From CAXBES01 sp963974915 (GTDB taxonomy: Bacteria > Bacteroidota > Bacteroidia > Flavobacteriales > Flavobacteriaceae): a stretch of 64,000 nt of DNA. Shown here in pieces: positions 8,299 through 16,951 of the stretch. Made by a program: the position numbers and the translations under genes. The first letter of the stretch is position 1, and every line of letters starts with the position of its first letter. Location: assembly GCA_963974915.1 (NCBI GenBank), contig CAXBES010000002.1, positions 62,001 to 126,000 on the forward strand, given 5' to 3'. Under the pieces are notes generated by a model that searched no databases, had not been told where the DNA came from, and saw nothing but the letters and a program-made list of their open reading frames with translations.

Positions 8299-9306
8299 CT
8301 ATTTAATGATCAGATCTTTAAACCCTTCTGTTGTAAAAACCTGTTCAATTCGAGAAGAATCATTGTATGTTAAGTAAGCTTCAAGACCGTTAGTCACCTT
8401 TAATAATTGTTTAGACCTCTCCAACCCCAGCGCCATTAATGCTGTTGCATAGGCATCGGCTTCACCGCATGAATTTGCGATAACTGTGGCACTGGTTACA
8501 TCGCTTTGCTCTGCCGAACCGGTAAGCGGATTTAAAGTATGAACGTATTTTTTTCCGGTTAACGAGTCAATTCTAAACTTTCGATAATTGCCCGAAGAAG
8601 CCATTGCCCTGTTTTCAAGTTTAATCGCTACCGCATAATTTCTGTCTTCAAGAGGTGAAACAACTGCTTCGACACCAACAATCCATGCCTTTCCTTTAGT
8701 GAGATTTTTCCCTTTAGCTAATATCTCACCTCCTAACTCAATGATATAATCTGTAATTCCATTTCTCTCAAGAAAACGTCCTATACAATCTATACCATAT
8801 CCTTTCGCCACTGCATTGAAGTCGAAATATATTTCAGAATGTTCCTTATACACCGTTCCATCTGCGAGAATTTTAACTTTATTGAATCCAACATATTGCA
8901 TAAGTGAATCCAGTTGATTTGCATCAATGTGGTTTAAAGGTTTTGTATCACCAAAACCATAAGCGTTACGTAAAACTCCTATCGTAGGATCGAAATAACC
9001 TTTAGAATTAGTATAAACCGTTTCAGAAATACGAAAAACCTCTTTAAAAATAGCATCGGTTACCACGGTTGTGTCTCCTTGATTTATCTTTGAAATATCG
9101 CTGTTTGGGATATAAGTACTAACCGATCTATTTACGGCATGAATAACAGAATCGACACCCTTTTCTATAGCGTCGATTTCCGAAGATGAAAAATACTGAA
9201 TAGTAAAAGTGGTTCCAAAAGCATCTCCCTGTAACACGGTTGCCACTTTTTCGGGCTTTCCGCAGGAAACAAGAAAAACTGATAAAACTATATAAAAGTA
9301 CTTCAT
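8299..9306 (-). CDS. apbE: FAD:protein FMN transferase (lipoprotein)
   Basis: ApbE attaches FMN through a phosphoester to Thr residues of NqrB and NqrC. It starts with a lipoprotein signal (lipobox LVSC, Cys15), so it acts at the periplasmic face. Family motifs are GTTFTIQYF, GYFDPTIGVLRNAYGFG, FDFNAVAKGYGID, IELGGEILAKG, ASSGNYRKF, YVHTLNPLTG and the Mg site GEADAYATALMALG. At 335 aa it is full length. It lies about 4 kb downstream of the nqr operon on the same strand, separated from it by the subtilase gene and two terminators. Its start overlaps the preceding small gene by 4 nt, indicating coupling. Confidence 0.94.
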   Translation of the reverse strand: MKYFYIVLSVFLVSCGKPEKVATVLQGDAFGTTFTIQYFSSSEIDAIEKGVDSVIHAVNRSVSTYIPNSDISKINQGDTTVVTDAIFKEVFRISETVYTNSKGYFDPTIGVLRNAYGFGDTKPLNHIDANQLDSLMQYVGFNKVKILADGTVYKEHSEIYFDFNAVAKGYGIDCIGRFLERNGITDYIIELGGEILAKGKNLTKGKAWIVGVEAVVSPLEDRNYAVAIKLENRAMASSGNYRKFRIDSLTGKKYVHTLNPLTGSAEQSDVTSATVIANSCGEADAYATALMALGLERSKQLLKVTNGLEAYLTYNDSSRIEQVFTTEGFKDLIIK

Positions 9307-9665
9307 TTAATGTGTTGTAAGCCGTTATATACCATAGTATAATCTTCACCTTTTACTACCGGTTTTGCATAGTCTGATCCATGCCCCAAGCCAACGCCCG
9401 CATAATAAGTAGTTGCTTCAAACTTAAGTGCATGCTCTTTAATAGTTTGCATAAAAACAGGATCGTACACATTGGCATCTTTAGGATACCGGATAGCTCT
9501 AACGATTACGAAATGTAGGTTCTTATTTTTTAGCGCCACGAATTGCGGGTCTTTTTTTAACTTAGAATTTACACCTAAAAATTCGAACCCATCCTCTTCT
9601 AATTGTTTTCCAACAATATTCATGGCAAGGTTATGTAATTCTTGTTCTGTTAATTTTTCTTTCAT
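9303..9665 (-). CDS. Conserved small protein linked to apbE/nqr
   Basis: This 120-aa soluble protein precedes apbE with a 4-nt overlap and the two share a promoter box at 9680-9673. Similar genes are sometimes labelled NqrF-like because of gene neighbourhood, but this protein has no Cys, so it cannot carry a 2Fe-2S cluster, and no FAD or NADH motif is visible. The pattern of an N-terminal helix, then FEFLGVN, PQFVALKNKN and LHFVIVRA, is reminiscent of the PDDEXK nuclease-like fold (compare YraN/UPF0102) with the catalytic Asp and ExK lost. This is a weak, topology-based guess. A scaffold or maturation role for NQR is inference from context. Confidence 0.7.
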   Translation of the reverse strand: MKEKLTEQELHNLAMNIVGKQLEEDGFEFLGVNSKLKKDPQFVALKNKNLHFVIVRAIRYPKDANVYDPVFMQTIKEHALKFEATTYYAGVGLGHGSDYAKPVVKGEDYTMVYNGLQHIK

Positions 9666-9672
9666 TTAAAAG

Positions 9673-9680
9673 CAAAGATA
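9673..9680 (-). promoter_or_regulatory. -7 box of the small gene-apbE operon
   Basis: TATCTTTG on the minus strand, an exact TAnnTTTG match, 7 nt upstream of the ATG at 9665. The leader would be very short. Confidence 0.45.
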
Positions 9681-9716
9681 CTATGAGTTATTAAAACCGC
9701 CATATTTGAAAAATAA

Positions 9717-9750
9717 AAAACCGCCTCCAAATACATCGGAAGCGGTTTTA
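9717..9750 (-). terminator. Terminator of the subtilase gene
   Basis: On the minus strand a stem of GCGG and TCC segments pairs with the flanking GGAGGCGG, followed by TTTTTTATTTTT. The CCGCctcc/ggaaGCGG inverted repeat lies just past the subtilase stop at 9771. Confidence 0.65.
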
Positions 9751-9770
9751 GATGAATTAGTTATATGATT

Positions 9771-12700
9771 CTAGTTTTTCACAACACGTTTTGTAATCGT
9801 TCCGCTTTCGGTGGTTACTTCTACAAAGTATATAGTATTGTTTAATTCTGAAAGATCCACCTGTACAATATTGTTACCAGATACTGTTTTGGTCTTCACC
9901 ACTCTTCCTCTCACATCATAGATCGTTACTTGTTTTACTTCGGAAACAGGAGATGCGATGTTTAATATATCTTGCGTCGGATTTGGATATATAGCAATGG
10001 TTTCTAACGAGACATCGGTATTTCCTAAAATTAATTCCGGTGTAAACTGAAGGGTGAATCGATTGTCATAGATTCCCTTCTCACTTTCGAAGGTATAATT
10101 GGTTTCACTTAAATTCGTGATCGTATTGGTATGACTGTCTATTAAATAAGCCGTGGCATTACCCAAATGTAACCCTTGAATATCTTCTATAGATATAGTA
10201 TAGCTAATTCGCTCATCTACTAAGGTTGCAAACCCCATTGGCACCTTTACATCTTCTTGGAAGGCTCCCAGCGCCTGAATTCCAAATTGATCTGATCCAT
10301 CAACCAGATGAGAGTACAAGGCCACATTAGTCGCCAGTCGCTTTGCATCATATCCAAGATCTATGGCATTCGTGGCTTCGGGTAAAAATCCTATCAAAGC
10401 AGTACTGTTTAACTCGTAACGATCGGTTTGTACATTAAGCCAGATTCTATCATCGTCTGTAGAACGAAGCGTAGTATTACCACTGGTTCTTCGCATAGAA
10501 TTATTAAAAGTGATATCTCCTGCCGAGGTTACCTTCACTCCAAATCCTTGTCCGCTGGAAATAGTTCCATTGGGCGTTGTTCCGGGGTCAGACCCTGCTG
10601 CCGAAGTACCTCCTGTTAAGTTAAAGATCGAAATATCTTCCATGGTATAATCCAGTCCGTAGGGCCCGGGTATTCCACTCGATGGGGTAGTAATATGTTC
10701 CCAGAAATAAACGGCATCCACATTGCTATTGGTATTGATAAAATCTGTAGCCGAGATCGCCGACGCATATGGATTGGCGATAATATTAGGACTCGCATTC
10801 TGACTCCCGTTATATCCAGCCGTGTAGGTTACTACTCCATTGTTGAGCGTTCCGGTATTAAAATTAAGATTCAATGGGGATGCAGGACCTGTGAGGTCTC
10901 TCATAACCATATATCCTTCTCCGGGAGTGATCGCACCGTTATACACCGGCCAATCGTCTCCTTCTTCATCTACCCATACTCCCGCACCATTTGAAGCAGC
11001 AGTTACCGCACCATTAGGTGTAAAGTTTCCGGTTAGGTGATTTCTAACCCGAAGTGCAGCAGTAAATACATCGGCTCTGCTTTCCGAAGACATTGGACTA
11101 CCCAAAATAATGAAGTCTCTTCCGTCTAAGGCAGGGGTGTTGACAAAAACATTGATCGTACCATTGTTTGTAACTGTAGCATCATCATCAACCTGAACAA
11201 CATTTGCAGTATGGAAAAGGTTTAAGGTTCCATTTACGGTGATATCGTTTGCAACAGACAAGAAATCATTCTGATTAACGATTAGAGTACTTCCTGCATT
11301 CACCGTTAAAGCACAAGCAGTTATATCTCCATCGTCTGCAGTATTATAGTTACCGGCAATAATTACGGTATCGGTGCTACCCGGAGCACCCGCAGGACTC
11401 CAATTCGTTCCATTCCATGTTTTAGTAACTCCGGGACATTCGATATAATAAGAAGCCCCTGTTACAATTACTGTAAAATCCTGTGCTGCAGAAAGTGTTC
11501 CTTTGTGCGTTACTGTTAATGTATATATTCCAGATGCACCGGTAATATCAACTCGTTCAAAAGGATCTACTGTATTATCACCTGTACTATTTGTATTAAC
11601 ACCGGTTAGTCTCCAGGGCGAAGATGTAGTCGCTCCCTGAGTAATTGTGATGTCCAGATCGTTGACTAAAGCAGCGGTACTACTATTAGTTCCGAAATTA
11701 CGAGTACCTGCGGGATCTGTCCATGAGATAGATGCTAATAAAGGATCTACACCATTTGATTCAATTTCAATAGAATAAGACCCTCCATTCGTTAATGTTC
11801 TTTCGTCAATGATCGCTAATCCGGTATCACTATCTGAAATTGCTTCAGCAGCAGCTTTTGAGTTCATTAGTCCCCAACCCGTTTGTGCATCGGGACCCAC
11901 AGGTGCAACATCATCTGCTGTGTGCAGAGCAAGACCTTTTAAAGTTGCTGCACGCATAAATACTCCGTTCAGATCATCGTAGTGTTCTTGTAATAAAAGT
12001 AAGCTACCTGCGACGTTGGGAGATGCCATTGAGGTACCACTAAGTGCTATATATGCATCATCTGCAGTTTCACCTGTAGATGCTAGTCCGGTTCCATTCC
12101 CCATTATATCCGGTTTAATACGAAAATCGTCTGTAGGACCTTCACTACTTCCGGGATTTCTAACAACGGAATTTAAACTACCGTCTGGGTTAATCACGGC
12201 ATCTTCTCCGTTGGCAACCACCATATTATTCTTTGCCGTTGCATGTCCTGATAACTTATCGTATGCAACATTTCCACTAAGAGGATCCGCATTTGAAGTA
12301 TTATCTTCTCCGTCATTTCCGGCAGCTACCACCATAAGGTAGTACGGCGAGTTGTACATAAGATCATCCCAGTCTACGGCATCTTGACCGTATTGTCCGA
12401 ACCAGCCATCAGGAATATTTGCGGCTATATAACCATATGAATGATTAGAGATTAACATATCATATCCATTATTAAATGAACCTGATCCACTTCCGTCACC
12501 TGCCTGAGAAGCAGCTTCGGCTAGATCGTCATTCCACATATATCCACGAACTTGTGTTTGCCATGCCATACCTTTTGAGGTGCCATATGGCGCATTAAAA
12601 ATTACTACACCTTCGGCACAAATTGTTCCTGTAACATGTGCCGCGTGAAAATTTAACTGAGTACCTCCTTCAGTACCGGTATCCATAAGTGTTACTCTGT

Positions 12701-13151
12701 TTGTTCCACCCGGTCCGTCATATTCCTGATGTGTTATCCTTGCATGACCGCCATCCCATACATGTGCGATAAGACCATTACCGTTTAGATCTAAGGAAAG
12801 ACCCCCTCCGGTATTTAACCAATCGGTACGTGTAGATTCTGCTGCGTCAGAGTTAAAAGTCCTGTAATAGATCGGGGTTCCATCTTCTGCGATTCGTTGT
12901 AATTCTGCAACTCCTCCGTCTTCCAATTCCATTTTCAAGGAGATACCGTTTTTTAAAGCAAAGGCATTTGCTTCGGCTTTACGCAATGCATTTCTCGCTT
13001 CAAATTTATCTTGAAGCTCATCTAATTTAGCTCGACGTTGTTCAATTTTTTGTTGTTCCGAATTATTAGTATCGTTCTGTCCATTAACTTCGATTGTGAA
13101 TGTGAAGAACAATGTTAAGAGGAACAAGCCTTTTAGTAAAAAAGTTTTCAT
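9771..13151 (-). CDS. Secreted S8 subtilase with T9SS type A sorting domain
   Basis: This 1126-aa exported protease has a signal peptide (residues 1-24) and a short coiled, charged pro-region (about 28-65). The subtilisin domain spans about 110-440 with Asp133 (HVWDGG), His172 (HAAHVTG), oxyanion Asn279 (VAAGND) and Ser374 (SGTSMASPNVAG). After it come a P/homB-like beta domain (about 455-570), a long beta-rich stalk with CxLTVNAGSTL-like repeats, and a C-terminal sorting domain starting IAIYPNPTQDILNI and ending ITKRVVKN. The C-terminal domain marks it as cargo of the type IX secretion system, to be released or attached at the cell surface. It is monocistronic, with terminators on both sides. 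Confidence 0.93.
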   Translation of the reverse strand: MKTFLLKGLFLLTLFFTFTIEVNGQNDTNNSEQQKIEQRRAKLDELQDKFEARNALRKAEANAFALKNGISLKMELEDGGVAELQRIAEDGTPIYYRTFNSDAAESTRTDWLNTGGGLSLDLNGNGLIAHVWDGGHARITHQEYDGPGGTNRVTLMDTGTEGGTQLNFHAAHVTGTICAEGVVIFNAPYGTSKGMAWQTQVRGYMWNDDLAEAASQAGDGSGSGSFNNGYDMLISNHSYGYIAANIPDGWFGQYGQDAVDWDDLMYNSPYYLMVVAAGNDGEDNTSNADPLSGNVAYDKLSGHATAKNNMVVANGEDAVINPDGSLNSVVRNPGSSEGPTDDFRIKPDIMGNGTGLASTGETADDAYIALSGTSMASPNVAGSLLLLQEHYDDLNGVFMRAATLKGLALHTADDVAPVGPDAQTGWGLMNSKAAAEAISDSDTGLAIIDERTLTNGGSYSIEIESNGVDPLLASISWTDPAGTRNFGTNSSTAALVNDLDITITQGATTSSPWRLTGVNTNSTGDNTVDPFERVDITGASGIYTLTVTHKGTLSAAQDFTVIVTGASYYIECPGVTKTWNGTNWSPAGAPGSTDTVIIAGNYNTADDGDITACALTVNAGSTLIVNQNDFLSVANDITVNGTLNLFHTANVVQVDDDATVTNNGTINVFVNTPALDGRDFIILGSPMSSESRADVFTAALRVRNHLTGNFTPNGAVTAASNGAGVWVDEEGDDWPVYNGAITPGEGYMVMRDLTGPASPLNLNFNTGTLNNGVVTYTAGYNGSQNASPNIIANPYASAISATDFINTNSNVDAVYFWEHITTPSSGIPGPYGLDYTMEDISIFNLTGGTSAAGSDPGTTPNGTISSGQGFGVKVTSAGDITFNNSMRRTSGNTTLRSTDDDRIWLNVQTDRYELNSTALIGFLPEATNAIDLGYDAKRLATNVALYSHLVDGSDQFGIQALGAFQEDVKVPMGFATLVDERISYTISIEDIQGLHLGNATAYLIDSHTNTITNLSETNYTFESEKGIYDNRFTLQFTPELILGNTDVSLETIAIYPNPTQDILNIASPVSEVKQVTIYDVRGRVVKTKTVSGNNIVQVDLSELNNTIYFVEVTTESGTITKRVVKN

Positions 13152-13377
13152 TTTCGGGGGTTTATCTATATACGATTGATAACTCTGTAGTATATAATGG
13201 TTTAATGATTTATCAAAAATAGTGTTTTGTCGGTAAAAAACAATTATTATCGATTAAAATGTTAATATTATGCTAAAATATGATATCACAAAAAGCAGAT
13301 AAGAACCATATATCTATTTATCAGTTACTTACACAAGTTTACAATAACCAGCCTCAATTCAACAAAAATTGGGTTAT

Positions 13378-13408
13378 AAAAAAACCCGTTTAGTTACAAC
13401 TAAACGGG
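13378..13408 (-). terminator. Terminator of the nqr operon
   Basis: A perfect 10-bp stem, CCCGTTTAGT/ACTAAACGGG (13385-13394 with 13399-13408), has a 4-nt loop and is followed on the minus strand by a run of seven T. It lies 26 nt past the nqrF stop. The rest of the 282-nt gap up to 13151 is AT-rich and should carry the subtilase promoter; no clear box was picked. Confidence 0.85.
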
Positions 13409-13433
13409 CTCAATGATATTACTACTTTGCAGG

Positions 13434-14741
13434 CTATCCTCCGAAATCGTCGAAACGAATGTTCTCATCCGGAATACCAAAGTCCTCTCCCATTTTTTGA
13501 ACGGCCTGGTTCATTAATGGAGGACCACAGAAATACAATTCAATATCTTCGGGTGCTTCATGATGATTCAAGTAATTGTCTATTACCACTTGGTGAATAA
13601 AACCTACGAAGCCATCACCCGGAGCATCTATATTCTCTTTTACTTTCCAATTGTCTTCTTCCATTGGTTCTGAAAGTGCCAAATAGAATTTAAAATTCGG
13701 AAATTCATTTTCTAACTGCTGAAAGTGATCCAGATAAAACAATTCTCTTTTAGAACGTCCTCCGTACCAGTACGTCACTTTTCGTCCGGTTTTTAACGTT
13801 TTAAAAAGATGATATAAGTGAGATCGCATAGGTGCCATTCCGGCCCCTCCTCCAACATATAACATTTCTGCTTCCGAAGGATTAATAAAGAATTCACCAT
13901 AAGGTCCGGAGATTACTACTTTATCTCCTTTCTTTCGGTCAAAAATATAAGAAGAAGCGATTCCCGGATTTACATTCATCCATTGATTTTTGGCTCTGTC
14001 CCATGGTGGTGTTGCAATACGAACATTCAACATAATCTCTCTTCCTTCAGCAGGATAAGAAGCCATAGAATAAGCACGTTCTACAGTTTCATTGTTTTTC
14101 ATCACTAATGGCCATAAACCAAACTTATCCCATTCTGCTTGAAACTTATCCGGAGTATCATGTTCTTCGGGGTGTGCAGTGATATCCATATTTTCAAATT
14201 TCACTTCACACGGTGGAATTTCAATCTGGATATATCCTCCCGCCTTGTAATTCATATCTTCCGGAATCTCAACGACAAACTCCTTGATAAAAGATGCAAC
14301 ATTATAGTTACGTACTACAACAGCATCCCATTTTTTAATTCCGAAGACTTCCTCAGGAATATGAATATTCATATCCTGTTTAACTTTCACCTGACAAGAA
14401 AGTCTTGCACCTTCTGCCAGTTCTTTCCTGCTAAAGTGCGGAGTTTCGGTAGGAAGCGCTTCCCCACCACCTTCTAAGACGTGGCATTCGCACTGAATAC
14501 AGGTTCCTCCTCCACCACAAGCAGATGGCAGGAATATTTTATTATTTCCTAGAGTTGAAAGCAAAGTACCTCCGGATTCTACCTCAATAACTTTTTCATC
14601 ATTGATGGTGATCTTTACCGGCCCCGATGGTGACAACTTCTGTTTTGTAAAAAGCAAAAGTGCAACTAAAAGCAACGTAAGTACCAAAAAGGCAACTACG
14701 GTTGCAATAATAACTCCTAATGTGCTTGCTGCTAAAAACAT
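13434..14741 (-). CDS. nqrF: Na+-NQR subunit F (NADH dehydrogenase, 2Fe-2S, FAD)
   Basis: NqrF is the electron input subunit: NADH reduces FAD, then the 2Fe-2S cluster. One N-terminal TM helix (about 8-31) anchors it. The ferredoxin domain shows the cluster ligands Cys75, Cys81, Cys84 (SACGGGGTCIQC) and Cys116. The FAD motif is RAYSMASYP (about 221-229), the NADH loop is VGGGAGMAPMRSH, and the C-terminal YFCGPPLMNQAV and FDDFGG are as in Vibrio NqrF. At 435 aa it is slightly longer than the 408-aa Vibrio protein. It is the last gene of the operon and is followed by a strong terminator. Confidence 0.97.
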   Translation of the reverse strand: MFLAASTLGVIIATVVAFLVLTLLLVALLLFTKQKLSPSGPVKITINDEKVIEVESGGTLLSTLGNNKIFLPSACGGGGTCIQCECHVLEGGGEALPTETPHFSRKELAEGARLSCQVKVKQDMNIHIPEEVFGIKKWDAVVVRNYNVASFIKEFVVEIPEDMNYKAGGYIQIEIPPCEVKFENMDITAHPEEHDTPDKFQAEWDKFGLWPLVMKNNETVERAYSMASYPAEGREIMLNVRIATPPWDRAKNQWMNVNPGIASSYIFDRKKGDKVVISGPYGEFFINPSEAEMLYVGGGAGMAPMRSHLYHLFKTLKTGRKVTYWYGGRSKRELFYLDHFQQLENEFPNFKFYLALSEPMEEDNWKVKENIDAPGDGFVGFIHQVVIDNYLNHHEAPEDIELYFCGPPLMNQAVQKMGEDFGIPDENIRFDDFGG

Positions 14742-14742
14742 A

Positions 14743-15477
14743 TTACTGTTGTGTTATTTCTGAAACTTCTGCTGTTTCAATTAATGCTGTATTTTCTTTT
14801 TCTTCTGAAGTACTATCTACACCTGCCGCTCTAACTTCCGAGTCTGGTGCTTCTTCGTCTCCTCCTGTTAACATACCTCCGAAACTCATAAAACCAATTG
14901 CCATAAGTCCGGTGATGATAAATGTAATTCCCAAACCTCTTAATGGTGCAGGAACATTACTGTAACGAATTTTTTCGCGAATCGCTGCGATGGCAACTAT
15001 CGCTAAGAACCATCCAATTCCGGAGCTAAATCCGTAATTTAGTGCTAATCCTAAACTCGCAATGTCGCGGGATTGCATAAAAAGTGATCCTCCTAAAATG
15101 GCACAGTTTACTGCAATAAGTGGTAAGAAAATTCCGAGTGAATTATACAATGATGGAGAAAATTTCTCTACTATAATTTCAACTAGTTGCACCATGGTTG
15201 CAATGGTTGCTATAAACAGGATGAATGAAAGGAAACTCAGGTCGTAATCTGCATACTCTTCACCTAACCAAACCAATGCTCCTTCCCGAAGTATATATTG
15301 ATCTAACAACCAGTTTAACGGTACCGTTACTGTAAGTACAAAGATAACGGCAGCACCTAAACCTACAGCAGTCGTAACCTTTTTGGAAACCGCAAGGTAA
15401 GAACACATTCCGAGGAAATATGCAAATACCATGTTATCTACAAAAACTGATTTAAAAAATAACTCTATATGTTCCAT
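14743..15477 (-). CDS. nqrE: Na+-NQR subunit E
   Basis: NqrE is an integral membrane subunit that, with NqrD, holds an intramembrane iron centre. The six-TM core (about residues 1-205) carries MCSYLAVSK and the conserved LPLIAVNCAILGGSLFM, whose Cys is a metal ligand. The last roughly 38 residues (after MLTGGDEE) form an acidic, soluble tail not present in the 198-aa Vibrio NqrE. NqrE is separated from nqrD by an unusual 71-nt gap with palindromes, whereas the other nqr genes are within 1-18 nt of each other. It overlaps nothing and is 1 nt from nqrF. Confidence 0.96.
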   Translation of the reverse strand: MEHIELFFKSVFVDNMVFAYFLGMCSYLAVSKKVTTAVGLGAAVIFVLTVTVPLNWLLDQYILREGALVWLGEEYADYDLSFLSFILFIATIATMVQLVEIIVEKFSPSLYNSLGIFLPLIAVNCAILGGSLFMQSRDIASLGLALNYGFSSGIGWFLAIVAIAAIREKIRYSNVPAPLRGLGITFIITGLMAIGFMSFGGMLTGGDEEAPDSEVRAAGVDSTSEEKENTALIETAEVSEITQQ

Positions 15478-15480
15478 TTT

Positions 15481-15542
15481 ATAAGATTTTAGACTTTAGA
15501 TGTTAGATTTGAGATTTTTATATCTCAGATCTATAATCTTAT
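15481..15542 (-). repeat. Nested inverted repeat in the nqrD-nqrE gap
   Basis: The outer arms ATAAGATT (15481-15488) and AATCTTAT (15535-15542) are perfect. Inside, TAGAT-tt-GAGAT (15504-15515) mirrors ATCTC-ag-ATCTA (15522-15533). In the RNA this would be a long hairpin between two cotranscribed genes, possibly an mRNA-stability or processing element. There is no T-run, so it is not a classic terminator. Confidence 0.6.
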
Positions 15543-15548
15543 ATCATT

Positions 15549-16196
15549 TTAATTTTCTTCTATTAATTCCTTATTTCGGCTACGTTGTACCCAAATGATC
15601 AATCCTACCACAATGAGTGCCATTGGAGGAAGTACCATAAATCCGTTGTTTTCGTAACCAAATTGGTAAAGACCGGATTTCTCAACCGGATCTCCTAGTA
15701 CTTTAAAACCGAATAAAGTTCCCGAACCCAAAAGTTCTCTGAAAAATCCAACAATGATCAGGATCACACCATAACCTGCCGCATTTCCTATTCCGTCAAG
15801 AAACGATCTCCATGGACCATTCCCTAATGCGAAAGCCTCAAAACGCCCCATGATAATACAATTCGTAATGATCAAACCAATGAAAACTGAAAGTTCTTTA
15901 CTCAGTTCGTAGGCAAATGCTTTTAACACCTGGTCCACAATAATCACAAGTGTTGCCACTACGATTAGCTGAACAATAATTCTGATTTTCGATGGAATAA
16001 TATTTCTCATTAGAGAAATTACCACGTTTCCTACACCTAAAACAAATACTACGGAGATTGCCATTACTATAGATGGCTTTAACTGCGCAGTAATTGCCAG
16101 AGCCGAACAGATCCCCAAGACCTGAATAGTAATTGGATTATTATCTGCTAACGGATCTAATATTAATTTACTGTCTTTCTTTGATAGTAGTCCCAT
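15549..16196 (-). CDS. nqrD: Na+-NQR subunit D
   Basis: This 215-aa, six-TM subunit is homologous to NqrE and pairs with it to bind iron in the membrane. The diagnostic segments are LGICSALAIT near the N-terminus (Cys30 region) and FIGLIITNCIIMGRFEAFALGNGPW, with the second Cys. The protein begins with a cytoplasmic segment ILDPLADNNPITIQVLGIC, typical of NqrD. It starts 3 nt after nqrC ends. Length and motifs agree with the Vibrio protein (210 aa). Confidence 0.97.
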   Translation of the reverse strand: MGLLSKKDSKLILDPLADNNPITIQVLGICSALAITAQLKPSIVMAISVVFVLGVGNVVISLMRNIIPSKIRIIVQLIVVATLVIIVDQVLKAFAYELSKELSVFIGLIITNCIIMGRFEAFALGNGPWRSFLDGIGNAAGYGVILIIVGFFRELLGSGTLFGFKVLGDPVEKSGLYQFGYENNGFMVLPPMALIVVGLIIWVQRSRNKELIEEN

Positions 16197-16199
16197 GGC

Positions 16200-16949
16200 T
16201 TATTGATTTAAATTTTTGAAATAAGGAACGTACATACGAACATCCTTTTTTAACATTGCCGAAACCCCGTCTCCGGTAATCGTAGCTCCTGCAAGTGCAT
16301 CCACTTCATTATCTGATGTATCTGTGTTTTTCGGGTCGTTATTTCCCTTTGCGACATTTATTCCTTCGAACGCATCTCCGTTTAAAAACTTTTCACCGGT
16401 GAAGTCATCCATAAAATAGCGTTGCTTGATCTCGGCTCCTAGTCCGGGTGTTTCTCCCTTATGATCGAAATATACACCTTGTACCGTCATTGATTTATCT
16501 ACAGCGACGAAGCCCCATATTGCATCCCAAAGTCCTTTGCCACGCACCGGAATCACATATACTTCCTTTCCGTCCTTTTCTCCAATAAAAAGTGGTAATC
16601 GTCTTGTATAACTCTTATCTTTTGCCTTTGTCTCCTCCTTTTTTAGGTCGATCAAAAAGGCTTGATCATCTTCAGTGATCTTATCTCCCTGAATCACAAG
16701 TTGCTTCTTGATGTATTTGTTAAACTCTTCTTCTACTCTATCGGTAGGAATAAAAGTTACATCGTTAGGACCTTCGTTTTCGTTTACGTTCATAGCATAC
16801 AAAATGTTTTGCTGCTTTTCGTATTTTTCATTCGCTTTGATCAATGGCTTCAATCCACTGGCAAAACCGGCCAAAAGAGATCCAACCACGAGTACCATGA
16901 TAACGGCGAAGACAATAGTGTAACTATTTTTATCTGTGTTAATTGCCAT
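16200..16949 (-). CDS. nqrC: Na+-NQR subunit C (covalent FMN)
   Basis: NqrC carries a covalently bound FMN facing the periplasm and has one TM helix (about 11-33). The flavin-acceptor motif for ApbE is DALAGATIT, with Thr223 as the expected attachment site. The FMN-binding domain also has GLWDAIWGFVAVD and GETPGLGAEI. At 249 aa it is of normal length. It starts 2 nt after nqrB. The apbE gene that should modify it is at 8299-9306. Confidence 0.97.
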   Translation of the reverse strand: MAINTDKNSYTIVFAVIMVLVVGSLLAGFASGLKPLIKANEKYEKQQNILYAMNVNENEGPNDVTFIPTDRVEEEFNKYIKKQLVIQGDKITEDDQAFLIDLKKEETKAKDKSYTRRLPLFIGEKDGKEVYVIPVRGKGLWDAIWGFVAVDKSMTVQGVYFDHKGETPGLGAEIKQRYFMDDFTGEKFLNGDAFEGINVAKGNNDPKNTDTSDNEVDALAGATITGDGVSAMLKKDVRMYVPYFKNLNQ

Positions 16950-16951
16950 AA

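Noticed and set aside
9303..9665. Calling the small apbE-linked protein NqrF
   Set aside because: No Cys, FAD or NADH motif; the real NqrF is at 13434-14741.
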